Positions 10,797-22,297 of a stretch of 64,000 nucleotides of DNA are shown piece after piece. The translations under genes were made by a program, and so were the position numbers. The stretch covers positions 7,564,618-7,628,617 of the forward strand of contig NC_092013.1 in the NCBI RefSeq assembly GCF_042242105.1, given 5' to 3'. How positions within the stretch are numbered: the first letter of the stretch is position 1; each line of letters starts with the position of its first letter. The notes beneath the pieces were generated by a model. It searched no databases. It saw only the letters and a list, made by a program, of their open reading frames with translations, and was not told the DNA's origin. Source of the stretch: Pempheris klunzingeri (lineage: Eukaryota > Chordata > Actinopteri > Acropomatiformes > Pempheridae).

Positions 10797-13700
10797 TTAG
10801 AAGTCGCTGAGGATGCTGATGTCGGCGAACTCTTTGCGGTAGCGGTGAGAGCTCAAGGCGAGCAGGAAGGACCACTTGAGGCTCATGAAGCTCCACACGC
10901 AGGACAGGTAGAGACTCTGAGGGTTGGTCAGGGCTGTGGGAGGAGGAGACACAGATTAGCACCAGCGAGGTCGGCAACGGCACAGATTTATCAAGACTTT
11001 TAAGAATGACACTTAAGAATGGTTTAAAGAAAAAGTCTGGAGTAAAAAGAGTGACAGCAAACGTGACAAATACGATATACCAAATAGTTTACTCCTACTT
11101 TCTGTGAAGAGGGGATAACCTTTAACAACTCTCATATTATTACTGGAGCTGGAGATAAGGATTTACCCAACGTCTGCCATATTGGTGGTGTGAAATCCTT
11201 CATACATCCGGTAGCAATTAAGTTGTGAAATTAAAATATATCAGATTGTTGTTAATGTATAAATTTGGATTTATAACTGGGGATGAAATAAAAAGAAAGT
11301 GGCTGAAATGGAAACACAAAGAAAACTAAACTGGAGCAGGAAAGAAATTCTGCTGCAGGTAAACAAGATGCAACACAGAAATCATTATAATAAGGACAAT
11401 TCTGGACCACATTGACAAGTACAGACAATGAAAGAGTCTGGAAAGTGAAAAAGAAAAGCAAAAGCCATGCCAGCTTTGAATTCTACTTTGAATAAATGTA
11501 AAAAAGGAAAGGGTGGTGTAACAGTCTAACACTACCCCATTTCTGAATTATATATATGTTTTATTATTATCACATATTAAAGGGTAGATAAATATCTTTG
11601 TGTATCTTTGTGTAGGAGGGATGACACTTTTGGACTGGAGAAACTTTTACCGCCAATTTCATTCTGGGTTGACAAGGGGCATTGTGGGAATTGTAGGAAA
11701 TCTGCACATGAAGTACGCCTCAAAGATTCAGGCAGAGTGGGGACTTTAAACTCAATCATTCGTCTTATCAGGTCATTCAGGTTCTTCGTTGTTACTATTT
11801 TGCTGCAAAACTAATTCCACACCTGGAGAAATACAGCAGTAAACATCAACTGTAAGATGCATGATGCCAAAAAGCAGCTGGTCCGGACGTAAACACACCA
11901 GAGCGACAAACAGGAAAGCGATGTAGACGAACTTACACTCCTTATTGTTGATGGCGATAGACAGGAAAGCGATGAAGGCCACGACTGCCAGCAGAGAGAA
12001 GAAAACCCCCATGAAGAAGAAGAACTTGAGACCCTTCAGCCAGGTCCTCCAGTAGTCCTGCAGGTACATGATGTGAGTGATCAGGGTCCAGAGTGCCAGC
12101 ACACCTGAGGGACGAACACAGCCGACAAAGTTAGCTTCCCCTCCAACTTCTAGATTTTTTTTATTCTTATTTTGTTAGTGTTGCTGTTGTAATGCAGCTG
12201 CAACAAAGGCCTGGAAGTCTTGAGCTACTCATTTACTCTACATGAACCCTAAACACAAAGAGTAAGCCGGCATGTAATGAAAAACAACATTGCAACTGTT
12301 GGTTTTATGCTTCACGTTTTCCAGCAACTGACTCTCAAAGCCTCATAGTCGTGCTTACTTTGAATGCACAAAAAGGAAAACATTTTCCAAAAAAGTCTCC
12401 CACATTGCAAAAATCTAAAATCTGACCCCCTTTAAAGCCCTGGACTGCGTTTCGATGCTCCTGGTCTTAAGGAGGCATGAGGGGTGACTGTGCATTAGTC
12501 CCATCATGACACAGCATGCTGACGATTGAGTTGCTGAGTCAAAGAATCACACTTCTTTCTTCGTGTTCCCCTTTTTTTTTTTTTCTTCCTGAAGTGCAGT
12601 GATCTGAAGCCGCTGCTACCTAACTGTCAGTGTTTCCAGTCAAGGGTGTTAAATACTGTTGAGTGTGTGAAAAAAAATTACGATTTGTTACTTTTATTCA
12701 AACTGGTTGCATTCTGTTCCCTTTCAGAAACTGATGCAGACTCTGGGAGTGCGTCCACCTCTCGGATACCTGCAAAATTCATATTTGTGCCGCTCTGGCA
12801 GGGAATGAGGTTAACGTCATGTGTGCAGGACTCTAATCTTAGTGCTGTGAGAGAATGGGGACAGTGCTACACTTTTCTTTTATCCATCCATCCATCACAA
12901 CAGAACCCAGAGAGTCAGTTTGATACCTGGGAACATGTAACAGCCAATAAAACTGATCACGGCACATCCTGTGAGCAGGCGGGTGCAAAGGTTATAGATA
13001 TGGACATGCAGACCTCAACAGTGGCTCAAAGTTCGGATCCACAGAAACAAACAATACTTAATATAGCCTGTTGCATAATATTTTTGGAACGTCCTGTGCA
13101 AACCTGCTTTAACAGTCACGGTGTAAAATCAGACGCACGCTGTGGCGACTCCAAACTCAAAAGGACCCTATTGTTGTTGCTATTTTACTCTACATTACCA
13201 CCAATCGTGTGCCGATAGTTAAATGAATGGAAACCACTGGTTAAAAGTGGCTTCCATTCATTTAACTACAATATAAAAATTAACTTGCAGAGTCTGAAAA
13301 TGATCTGACAGCTGCCTGAAGGGTTATCTTAAATAAATAGAAAGTTTAGGTGATTTATAACACTAATACTAAAACACTAATAGGGTTATTAAATAAACTT
13401 CTATTTTAACATTTTAAATATGAGGAACACTGCCCACTACATTTGTAATGTGTGGCCTATATGTGGATGTTTCTGAGCTACTTTTTTATCTCCAATATTA
13501 TAACTAGCTCCTAAAACATTATTACTTACATTGTCCCCATTTTTCTTAGTCATTTAGTCTCAAAAGTGGACATTTATACTGATAACAAGCTGAAAGCTGT
13601 CAGATAAGCATGCAAAACCAGCTGCACTAATACTAAAAGAACAGTACTTGTACATGACTGTATGGATCAGTCGACATTTCTGCCCTGTAAACAATAACTT

Positions 13701-13970
13701 TGCACCCGGTGGGTTTAACAGCAGGGGCCCCTTCAGCCCGAGGTAGATAATATAACAGGACACCACCGGGTCACTGTGACATGCTCAAAGTCAAAGTGCT
13801 CGGCTGCAGAGGGGGAGCAGACACACGGTGTTCACTCTACCTGACAGTCCTCCCATGGCTGCGGTCCACGGCTGTCTGTACGCGATGTTCCACACGAGGA
13901 AGGCGGAGAAGCCCACGAGCACACCGACCGAGGCATAGCCGATACTGATGTGTGTTTTATTCACAGCCAT
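10797..13970 (-). CDS. slc48a1: Heme transporter HRG1 (solute carrier family 48 member 1)
   Basis: Coding exons on the minus strand are 13970-13841, 12104-11937 and 10933-10797. All junctions are GT/AG and the phases fit, giving 144 aa; human SLC48A1 is 146 aa. The protein moves heme out of endosomes and lysosomes into the cytosol. Seen here: an N-terminal hydrophobic segment followed by [15 protein letters not shown], the family-typical [19 protein letters not shown] block, two further hydrophobic segments (four membrane spans in all), and the hallmark C-terminus [10 protein letters not shown], which carries the presumed endolysosomal sorting signal. Exon 2 ends in codon GAG-T and is completed by CC of exon 3 to give ESLTNPQS, which matches the family. 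Reading past exon 2 into the intron would give a false C-terminus. Teleosts carry a and b copies; I cannot assign which this is. Confidence 0.95.
13217..13267. repeat. near-perfect inverted repeat (hairpin) in slc48a1 intron 1
   Basis: Left arm 13217-13238 and right arm 13246-13267 are 22 bases each with one mismatch, around a 7-base loop. It falls in intron 1 of slc48a1, just past a 190-codon open frame that looks accidental. Confidence 0.85.
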
Positions 13971-14044
13971 TATCACCGAAAAAAACACACACACAGGAGG
14001 CGGCAGGAGAGCAGGGACACGAGCCGGACAGGACGACAACAGGA

Positions 14045-14050
14045 GTGTGT

Positions 14051-14081
<31 letters not shown>

Positions 14082-14092
14082 AGTGTGTGTGA
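14045..14092 (+). repeat. GT microsatellite in the slc48a1 5' flank
   Basis: Imperfect (GT)n interrupted by GAG, 75-122 bases upstream of the slc48a1 start codon on the opposite strand. It therefore lies in the 5' UTR or core promoter. Confidence 0.9.
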
Positions 14093-14729
14093 GCTGGAAA
14101 TTTCAAAACAACTGCATCCGGTTAATCTGCAACCAGGCCGAAGAGGACAAAACGCGACCAGCTGTGTGTGAGTCCTGCTGACTAATGGTTGTCACACACA
14201 CACACTCAGAGAAGGAAGTGTGAAACATGACAAAGCGTTCCTGCTGAGAAATGTTGTCTTTTTTTTTTTCTGTCCAGCTGTGTTAAAAAATAAATAAAAA
14301 AAACATTGCTTCACTCTTCGTCATCTGATATTAGCCAAAGAGATGCTGCTCAGTGCTGCAGGCTGGACACAGCGCCCCCTACAGGAGCCTGACACCTCCT
14401 CAGTGTCTGGGCTGAAACTGATCCCAGGGCTGGCTGCTTAAAAATAATATTCATCACTAAAAAAAAAAAAAAAAAAACCACCTGCTTTCCTTCAATGTGT
14501 TTTCTTTACTTTTGGCCATGAAACACTATAGATATATTGTAGTGGTGTCGCTTCACTTTGCCACAAACTGATTTTACACTAATGAAGGAGACAACATGTG
14601 GCAAAATAGTTATTGCACCATGTGAGGAAATGCTTCATGTTTTATGTATTTATGCGGTTTGCACTGACAAACAGCTGATTAACAGAGAAATGACAATTAA
14701 ACTGAGGGTCCATTAATCATATAATGAAC
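14093..14729. other. slc48a1 upstream flank
   Basis: No gene seen. Contains an 18-base poly-A run near 14460-14477 and otherwise unremarkable sequence. Confidence 0.5.
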
Positions 14730-14970
14730 TCAGACACGTTGAGTCTCGTGCTTCTTTTAAATCTCTTCTCAATAAAAGTTTTGGTAACGTTGGGTATGTT
14801 TTTATTTATACTTCTATTCCTATCTATCTTATTTTTATTCTTTTAATTGTTCATACTTTCTATGTGCTTACGTCCTTTGGTTTTATTCTCATTTTAACCG
14901 TCTCTGGTTTTCTTGTTTTGTAGGCACTTTGTAATGTTAAGAATGGTGCTTAATAAGTAAAGCTTGTTAT
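14730..14970 (+). mobile_element. LINE-like 3' tail fragment
   Basis: Begins with a RASFKSLL-like coding remnant near 14747. It continues into T-rich sequence and ends with a GCACTTTGTAATGTTAAGAA-type motif and TAAGTAAAGC. This mirrors the 3' ends of fish non-LTR retrotransposons. It is strongly truncated. Confidence 0.5.
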
Positions 14971-16135
14971 TTTTCAGGAATAAATGTCAAACTTAACTGG
15001 CTCCAGCCTCTTAAATGTCACATGTGATGTTTTTCTTTGTCATATGTGATAATAACCTGAATATCTTTGGGCTTTGACCAATCAAAACTGACTCCAGAGG
15101 GAAACCTCTGTGTGTACTGTATGTCTGTGTGTGTGTGTGGTTGCAACTTTGCACATAAAGATTTTATAATACTTGGCATACTGACACGGTTGAAGTTGTA
15201 GTTTAAGCCAAAATGTAAATACTGAAAGAAGTTAGGAAGGAAAAAAGGAAATTGAAGTTTTATGCTGAAGTCAAAGCACTGAAAGGAGCTGAAATGTCAA
15301 GTGCAGAGATGAATGTATTTTGTTAAGGAGTTTTATTTTTGAACATTCAAACTTTCTGTCAGTCAAGTACAGTAACACTCATCACTTCCTGCTCTTTGGT
15401 CTCTTTAAAATTTAAAGTCATTAAAAACATAACTGTTACCTGAACGTTACCTGAACACCATGAGAAAAAACACTAAAATAATTAGCTTGTTAATCGATCA
15501 ACAGAAATTTAAATCAGCAAACACTGTAGTAACCAATCAATTATTTAAGACTTTTTTGAGACTATGTTCCAGCCTCTCAAATGTGTATGATTGCTGTTTT
15601 TTAGACTTATGACAGTAAACTCTGAATGGAGCGCCTGATGTGAGCCAAACACCGAAGAGAAATGTGATTCTTTATGAGAAATGCGCTACCTTTTCATAGC
15701 AAAGTGAGACAGACTCACTATTTTCGTTTTGTAAGGTTTGAAGTGAGTAAATTTATGATTGAGTAAATGATCAGCAAATTAATCAGTAGCAAAGTTCATC
15801 TCTAACGTGGTGCAGCAGTAGAACAGGGTGTAATTGGGCCAAAGTGTAACAGATAAACATGGAGATTAAAAACTCAGATTCAGATTTGAATTGCGAGGAT
15901 CTGTCTGTCTCAACAGTCCTGTCAAAGTAAAGCCAAATACAAAAATGTATCCATGGTTAATAAAAACATACTAGAATGAGAAAAAAATGACCAAAAAACA
16001 CAAACTTTCTCTTGACTGGAGTGAATGAGACCAATAATATATTACATATTTAATAAAGCCACTAGTGGTCAGAAAATTGAAGCCAATAGGGACACTGTAT
16101 AGTGTGTGACAGCATTGTGACAACAACACAAACAC
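14971..16135 (-). promoter_or_regulatory. 3' flank and probable 3' UTR of the YqaJ-like gene
   Basis: A minus-strand ATTAAA poly(A) signal lies at 16049-16054, about 85 bases past the stop codon. A canonical minus-strand AATAAA lies near 15331-15336. Either could end the transcript. No other gene is seen. Confidence 0.4.
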
Positions 16136-17117
16136 TCAGGATGTGACGTCAGTTCTAAACAGACTTCGCATGTAGTAAAAGAAGTAGAAATCATCCAACT
16201 TCTTCTTCATGGCCTGGATCATAACTTTGTCTCTGTAGACGCGCTGAACCAGTATGTCTTCTTGGGAGAACACCACCAGATCGCTCCAAGACGTGCCCGT
16301 CACCATCATCTCTCCCTGCATGTGCCAATAGTACGGGTGGGCTTTCATCAGTTGCAGGACTCCGTCCTGGCAGATCAGGTAGCCGCTGTCGATGAAGCTC
16401 CGGAGCCTGGTGCATGTCACGTGCACTAGGCCGAAACTGGGCTGCTCACTGGGGTCATACACCACCCCGTCAGGCAGCGCCCCCAGCCACGGAGCGTTCG
16501 GATGAACAACAAAACCGCAGGGGGACCAGTTGACACGCAGATGCCGACAGTATTGCCGGAGTGCTTCAGTCTTCAGTTCCTCATCTATCTGTGACATCTT
16601 GCACCTGGGGAATCCTTTGTGGATCTTGAATATCAGGTGCTGCGCATGGCTCGGGCCTGATTTAAGCTTGCAGATGTCCCTGAAACGGCTGGTCAAGCGT
16701 AGCTTCCGCGGCTCCTCCACCAGCTCCCGCAGTCCACGCGTGCAGTGCTCCAGGCTGTGTGCTGCCTCCCACGTGATCTGCATAGACTTCATGTGTTCCT
16801 GCTCCTTGGCGCTGAGGGTCGGACGAGCCAACGTTGGCTCCAGTGCGTGAGACGAAAGGGGAAGCAGAGGTTGAGGGGGAGCATCATCATGAGTCTTGAA
16901 ATCCTGACTCGATGGCACGGGGCACTGGTAAGACAGAGGAGAACCTCTAGGGACTTTACCAAAAGCACAGTCCACGTATTCCACGTCCTCTGTGAGGCCC
17001 ATTGTGGTCATCAGAGGCTTCTTGTTATCAGGAAGATCCTTGAAGGCTTCAGTGAGCCTCACCAAAAAGGACTGGCAGTCAGCTGGGTCAGCAATTAACG
17101 ATTTGCAGGTCAACATC
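16136..17117 (-). CDS. terminal exon encoding the YqaJ-like domain
   Basis: The acceptor CCTTGCAG precedes the exon, whose first base completes the Arg219 codon. The stop is TGA at 16138-16136. All 326 following codons are open in one exon. A single large exon for a mobile-element-type domain behind short leader exons fits capture of a retro- or DNA-transposon gene by a zinc-finger-type promoter. That origin is inference. Confidence 0.8.
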
Positions 17118-19789
17118 CTGCAAGGAACAGGTTAATATCATTAGCTGCTATATAAGCAAAAAGGAAGGACTGCGTCAAAAACATGTAATCTGTCAGAGTC
17201 TCACCAGTCTTACCTTGGTAGTTCTAGCATGGTTTTCTGCAGGGGATGCGATGACTTCTTCTATTGTGTAGCAAGATTTCCACCCAAGAGAAGAAAAACT
17301 CATTATTTCATGCTTCAACTCTTAAAACCAAATCAGGCTTGTAGTGTGTTCTAAATATTCTATAGCAGTCCTCAAGTCCATCAAGACGCTAAAGTTTTTA
17401 CATTCCAGGACTTCTTCAGACCTACAATCTAGAGGCATTGTTTTGTGCCAGTTCTACTGAATTAAAAGTCAGGCTTAAGTATGCCTGAGGGGGTAAATCT
17501 GGATTTCTCGGTTTCAGAACTGTTTATGCAAATATCAGAAATTCCGTTTGAAGCTTCAGATAAGTACTGATCTAGCTGTGTGGTTTCAGAGCGAATCCAA
17601 TTGAAACACTGAGAATGTGATCCTATCTGATTTAATCTGTACCGTCTGCCGTAATTTCTGCTGCCAGCAACTGGTAACCAGATTATAAAGTTGCATGTTC
17701 AAAACTCATCTGGGACAACTTAGTTTTTCTCAAAAGCATTTCTCTCTATTTTGTCATTTTTCATGACTGTCCCGTGCCTGGAAAGCAATTTCAAGGTTTT
17801 TCCAGGCACAGTTGAACCCTAAAAAAACCTATACACACACACACAGGCTGCAAAGAACAAAAAACAGACCCATTTCATTTATTACAGAAACAGGAAAAAG
17901 GCAAATAAGTCTTCAACACTTAAAAATTTTTCATTGCGTTACAAATCTCAGATTTATTCATTAAATGCTTTTGATTTGTGGAGTTAAGCGGCATCGAAAC
18001 AAACGTACCTTTTTTGACTTGTGTTTTTGAGGTTCCTGACTTTCACTTGCACTTTCTTCGTTCCTGGACAGCTGTGGAACATCTGTGACTGCCACTGAGT
18101 CAGTTGACGATGTGTCCCCACGTCCATCATTGGCATCGTCAGCTGAGAGCATCACTGAAGATTCAGAGTTCCACTCCACCATTTGAATGTGGAATGAGTC
18201 AGAGATGCTGGGCATAGTTGAGTCTTCTTCTGGTTCATCTTTCAAACAATCTGGGGTGACGGAGTTATCGGCTTCCCCCAGTCCTTGTTGTTGTTCTGAT
18301 CCCCAGCTTGTGTCATATTCACTTTGCTCTTCTTTAGGTTTTTTAGGCAGCGGCTCTGATATTCCCAGATCCACCCCAGTGTTCAGCTCAGGCGGCCATC
18401 CTCTGACATCCGTGGTTGCTCCAGTGTATTGACAAACATCTATTGTGGGGAAAAAGAAAAACACTATTTAGTAACTCTACATCTTTTGTTTCACTTACTT
18501 AAAAAGTTTATAGCTGAAAGGCTGTAACTCTATTTTCACACCAGAAAACTGCTTGTCTTAGATCATTACTACTAGTAGGACAGAAAAGGGTGATTTAAAA
18601 ACACTCTCAGCAGAATGACTAGTTTTAGAGCATTATATGTTAAACAGTGTATATTACCTTTTAATGGATCATTATTAATGCCAATCTACGCATTAACATA
18701 TAAGCAGCATTTCAATGCTGTGGCTCGTCTAGGTGAAGCTAATTGGCCGATTCTGTGGAGCAGATTTGAGTTTGTAAGTCAAATCTTGCAAAGTAACTGT
18801 TAACTAACTTTAACTGGAAAATAAAAGTAGTACATTAATTGTATTATATCTTAACTATGCTGTATGCACTTTGTTTGATCATACCAAGAGTGATTACTGC
18901 ACTGAGGTTGTATGCACCCAAACACTCTGGATGTTTAAAATCTGTATTTTGATGCTTGTTTTTCTGACATTTTGTGGTCCTGAATAAACAGTGTTTGATC
19001 TCAAAAAGGTATTTTCACAGTTGGGTAAAGAACTTATCACAGCATAAATGGAAATAGTCAAGTGAGGTACAATCACCTCAAACTTGTACTTAAGTGTTTA
19101 GTTCAAGATCACATCACAAAATCAAAGATCACTTACAAACGAGGACAAACATTTCTATCTAGTGTAATACTGGACAAACTGCTGTGGATGCAACTTATAC
19201 ATAACTAATGTTCCCTCAAAGACAAGGTAAATTCCAAACTATTAGATGACTAATAATTGTCAACTATTAAATGAATTGCCAACTATGTTGATAATGAGTA
19301 TTTTTTTAAACAAAAAATGTCAAAATTCTCTGATTCAAGCTTCTTGAAAGTGATTTTTCTGGTTTATTTACTCCTCTATAGCAGTAAACTGAATAACTTT
19401 GGGTTGTTTAATGGAGAATATAACATACAGATCAATCAAAAATCAAATCAAAATTAAGTTTGAGTGCTAACATTACATAGTAACACCTCATGGTGTATTT
19501 AAGTTGTGTTTGGCTAACAGTAGCTAGCTCATTCCCAAGTCGATGAGACACACTTTAACTTTGAACTGCTGTGATCATTTGAGATGGATAAATTAACCCA
19601 GAGGGACAGACCTATCTTCTCTAAGTGTATCTCGGGGCTGAGCACCATGTGCAGAATGCTCCGCAGACGTTTGTTTTCATCACAGTACGCCTCCACAATA
19701 GACTCAACCTCTCCAAAAATCTCCACAGCCACGGCCGTAAACCGCTCAGTCAGAAAGCTCCGGAAATTCTTGTGTCTGGTGTTCGACAT
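16136..19789 (-). CDS. YqaJ-like nuclease-fold protein with fish zinc-finger-type leader (unnamed)
   Basis: Four minus-strand exons, 19789-19612, 18439-18009, 17260-17214 and 17117-16136, join in phase through GT/AG introns to 545 aa. Residues 7-59 (LTERFTAVAVEIFGEVES...) match the helical leader found on many teleost C2H2 zinc-finger genes. Residues 61-203 are an acidic, Ser-rich linker with a KDEPEED patch and a basic KHKSKKKK end. The C-terminal part, about 320-540, resembles the YqaJ/lambda-exonuclease recombinase domain: APWLGALPDGVV, then HPYYWHMQGEMMVTG, then a KKKLDDFYFF helix. The domain's usual E-x-K after the PD motif reads HVT here (H451, T453), while D435 is kept, so nuclease activity is doubtful. 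The frame is intact across four exons, so it is not an obvious pseudogene. Function is unknown; a domesticated, non-catalytic DNA-binding role is inference. Confidence 0.8.
19236..19412 (+). repeat. dispersed repeat in intron 1 of the YqaJ-like gene
   Basis: Shares GTCAAAATTCTCTGA and TTACTCCTCTATAGCAGTA-like blocks, in the same order, with the better preserved copy at 47435-47710. Confidence 0.6.
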
Positions 19790-19891
19790 TTTGAAGACTA
19801 AAACGCTTCTGTTACATCTAAATACTTAATAAGTTTCACTTCCCCTGAAACCTGCGAACAAGGCGCGCAAAGTCTCAAAACCCAGAAAACA

Positions 19892-19973
19892 ACCGGAAGA
19901 TGAAAGGGACACTTCCGGTATGTAAATTCTTCTTCTGTCCTTCTTTTTTTGTTACATTAGCGCCCCCTTCCGG
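19892..19973 (-). promoter_or_regulatory. ETS-type motif cluster at the YqaJ-like gene promoter
   Basis: ACCGGAAG at 19892-19899 and ACTTCCGGT at 19911-19919 form an inverted pair. A third CTTCCGG lies at 19967-19973. These lie 100-185 bases upstream of the start codon, next to a GGCGCGC stretch near 19862. CCGGAAGT is the ETS/GABP core, common in TATA-less vertebrate promoters. Binding is not shown by sequence alone. Confidence 0.55.
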
Positions 19974-20879
19974 ACAACCAGCGTCTAACATCTCAGTGAA
20001 TTTGAACCAAATGTGATTAATTAGATATAAATCATGACGATTAGGAGGCTTCAGTGTTTTAATGTCTGACCCATCTGTACAATATTTTACCCCTGAGTGT
20101 ATCAGCATTGCTTTTATGCTCTCTACAGTCCTTTATTTCTCTTTTACCCAATTATTTTATGTTCTGTTTTTATATTTGATGTTAGATAATATGATGTTTT
20201 TATATTTTTATACTTTTGATAAGTCTTATATATATTTACTGCATTTATACCTTTTTTGCTATTGTATCCTGCTGTCTTTATATTTTGTATTTATATTCAA
20301 ATGCCCTATATATTTATATGTCTTTTATTTATTTACTTATTTTCCCTTTATCATATCTTTTCACTAACAGAGCTACCAGCCAAAAACACACGAGGTTTTA
20401 GAAAGTGAACAGTCAGGTGTCATTAGATGTACTACCTGTAAGGAAATAAATGTATGATTCAGAAGATATTTTACCAAGACAGTTCGTTTTTATCTTCTTT
20501 TTCTCGTCATGGAGGAGCTATACTGACTGGGAGGAGGTCTTTTTCAGCCTACTGCTTTTTGGTCCAAAATATATGTCTTCTGTTGTGCACTAAGGGTAAG
20601 GATTTATGGTTGCAGTAGATTTACAATATGTTATGCATGTATAGATATATGTGCTGTGTTTACTTTTTTAATTATTTCCATTGTTTTGTCTTTTATTTTT
20701 AATTAACTGAAATAAACCTGTAGGCTACCAATACCCCTTACTGAGATTGAGCATTTTGGTCTGCGAAACATGTTGTGTCCTGCAGTTACAAATATTTATC
20801 AAACCAGAGTATTTTCACATGTTTTTAAACAGGAAGATAATATTTAAACCACAACAAACGCTAGAAACTACTTACAGGG
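19974..20879. other. intergenic, T-rich
   Basis: AT-rich, especially T-rich, sequence with no supported exon. The open frames at 20062-20401 are low-complexity Tyr/Phe/Leu strings. Confidence 0.5.
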
Positions 20880-21290
20880 CCAAAATACATTTCTGACCAG
20901 CTGCTTTGATTATGATCCATCCAGACCTCTCAGGTCGTCTGGGACAGGTCTGCTTTCTGCCTCCAGAGCCAAAACTAAACAAGGAGAGGCAGCATTCTGT
21001 TTTTATGCAACACATATCTGGGACAAACTCCCAGAAAACTTCAGGTCTGCTGTAACTCTCAGTTCTTTTAAATCAAGGCTGAAGACTCCTCTGTTTGCTG
21101 CTGCTTTTCATTAAGTCAAACACTTTATCAATTTCTTGCACTGCATGGCAACTTTTATCATTGTAATTTTATACCTGTCTTATTCTATTTTAGCTTGTTT
21201 TTATTCTCTTGTATCTCTGCTTTTTATTGTATTCAAATATCTTTTTGTAATGTCTTTTATAATGTGTTTCTTTTGCACTCTGTCACAGTG
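20880..21290 (+). mobile_element. truncated LINE (non-LTR retrotransposon) 3' end
   Basis: An intact 66-codon frame at 20914-21114 reads PLRSSGTGLLSASRAKT, then YATHIWDKLPENFRS, then SFKSRLKTPLF and a stop. This is the characteristic C-terminal end of reverse transcriptases of fish LINEs: the surface-end LWN/IWD-LP motif followed by SFKxxLKT. A T-rich 3' tail follows. Everything 5' of this is missing, so it is a dead 5'-truncated copy. Confidence 0.8.
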
Positions 21291-21297
21291 ATTTAAG

Positions 21298-22062
21298 AGG
21301 TCCCATATTATGCTCTTTTTCAAAGTAAAATACAACTTGTATTTGGAGGTCCTACTAGATCAGGTTTACACAGTTTAATGATCAAAAAACACTTCATTTT
21401 TCTCCTGCTGCTGCAGCTGTATGTTCCATTTTAGAAGAACAGAACAATCTGCTGCTTTGTTCTCGCCTTCGATGGCTTCGTTAGTGAGGAATACACAAAT
21501 GTATGAAGTTGCTCGGGGGAGCATGAAGCCAAAAAAGTTTGACTTCCCGGGTGTAAAAGTAACCTGATGTTCCGCATTGTTGGGCCCATGGAGCATGAGC
21601 AGTAGAGTCTCAGGTCTGCTGAGCCACCAAACTTCCTGTTAGCTCTCCGCTATAATGAATGTGAATAAAATGATTTAATTGTCCTCTAGACTTTCCAAAT
21701 GCTGTCGGACCAAATGGATCAAATTCTGATGGTGGAACAAATAATTTTGTGGGGGTTGTGACTCTCAAACAAATATATCCACTGATTTACAGATGTCTCT
21801 TTCACAATGTAAGTTTATGAAAAAAATGCCTTTTGGGGCACAATGGCATCATGTGCTGAACGCCATTGTTGTAATTACATGCTTTGGTCACCATTGTAAA
21901 ATTCCTGGGGGGTTGGGTGGACTCTGGGGGTTTTCAGTGGCTGCTGAGGGGCTGGAGCAGGTCACATGATCCACAGATCCCCTTATGACATCATAAAAGG
22001 AGTAAAATCTAAACAGGGCGTTTTCACACACGTTTACTGAAAGACGGAGCAGGAGAAAAGGA
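21298..22062. repeat. composite dispersed repeat upstream of phf13
   Basis: Starts with GGTCCCATATTATG, which also opens the repeat at about 37519. The part at 21655-21880 is the reverse complement of 3535-3765. The part at 21945-22062, which includes GGTCACATGATCCACAGAT, is the reverse complement of about 37628-37735. At least two repeat modules are joined here. It ends roughly 600 bases before the phf13 start codon. Confidence 0.65.
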
Positions 22063-22223
22063 GAGAGGAGGGTCTTCTCTCAGAGTTTGGCAGTCTGTAG
22101 ACACACATTTATACTGAAAAGATTTAATGTCAAGATGAAATGTGCTGTGCAAGTAAACTTTCCTTGACTTGCACAACAAGCGGGGGCGGTAATGCGCATT
22201 TGGGTTCAGTAGCTGCCATATCC

Positions 22224-22297
22224 GAGGAGGAGAAGAAGAAGAGGAAGAAGCAGCAGAAGAAGCAGCAGCCAAAGAAGAAGAAGAAGAAGAAGAAGGG
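22224..22297 (+). repeat. GAA/CAG-type trinucleotide tract in the phf13 5' region
   Basis: Imperfect AAG/GAG triplets with CAG interruptions, about 390-460 bases upstream of the phf13 start codon. It may be promoter or 5' UTR. The Lys-rich frame read through it is not a gene. Confidence 0.8.

Noticed and set aside
11773-11936. Extension of slc48a1 exon 2 past the donor (apparent extra hydrophobic C-terminus)
   Set aside because: GTAAGT at 11936-11931 and the exact family match of ESLTNPQS after splicing show this is intron.
12646-13218. 190-codon open frame on the plus strand inside slc48a1 intron 1
   Set aside because: No recognisable domain, lies antisense within a confirmed intron, and has irregular composition with no splice or promoter context. 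It is probably chance.
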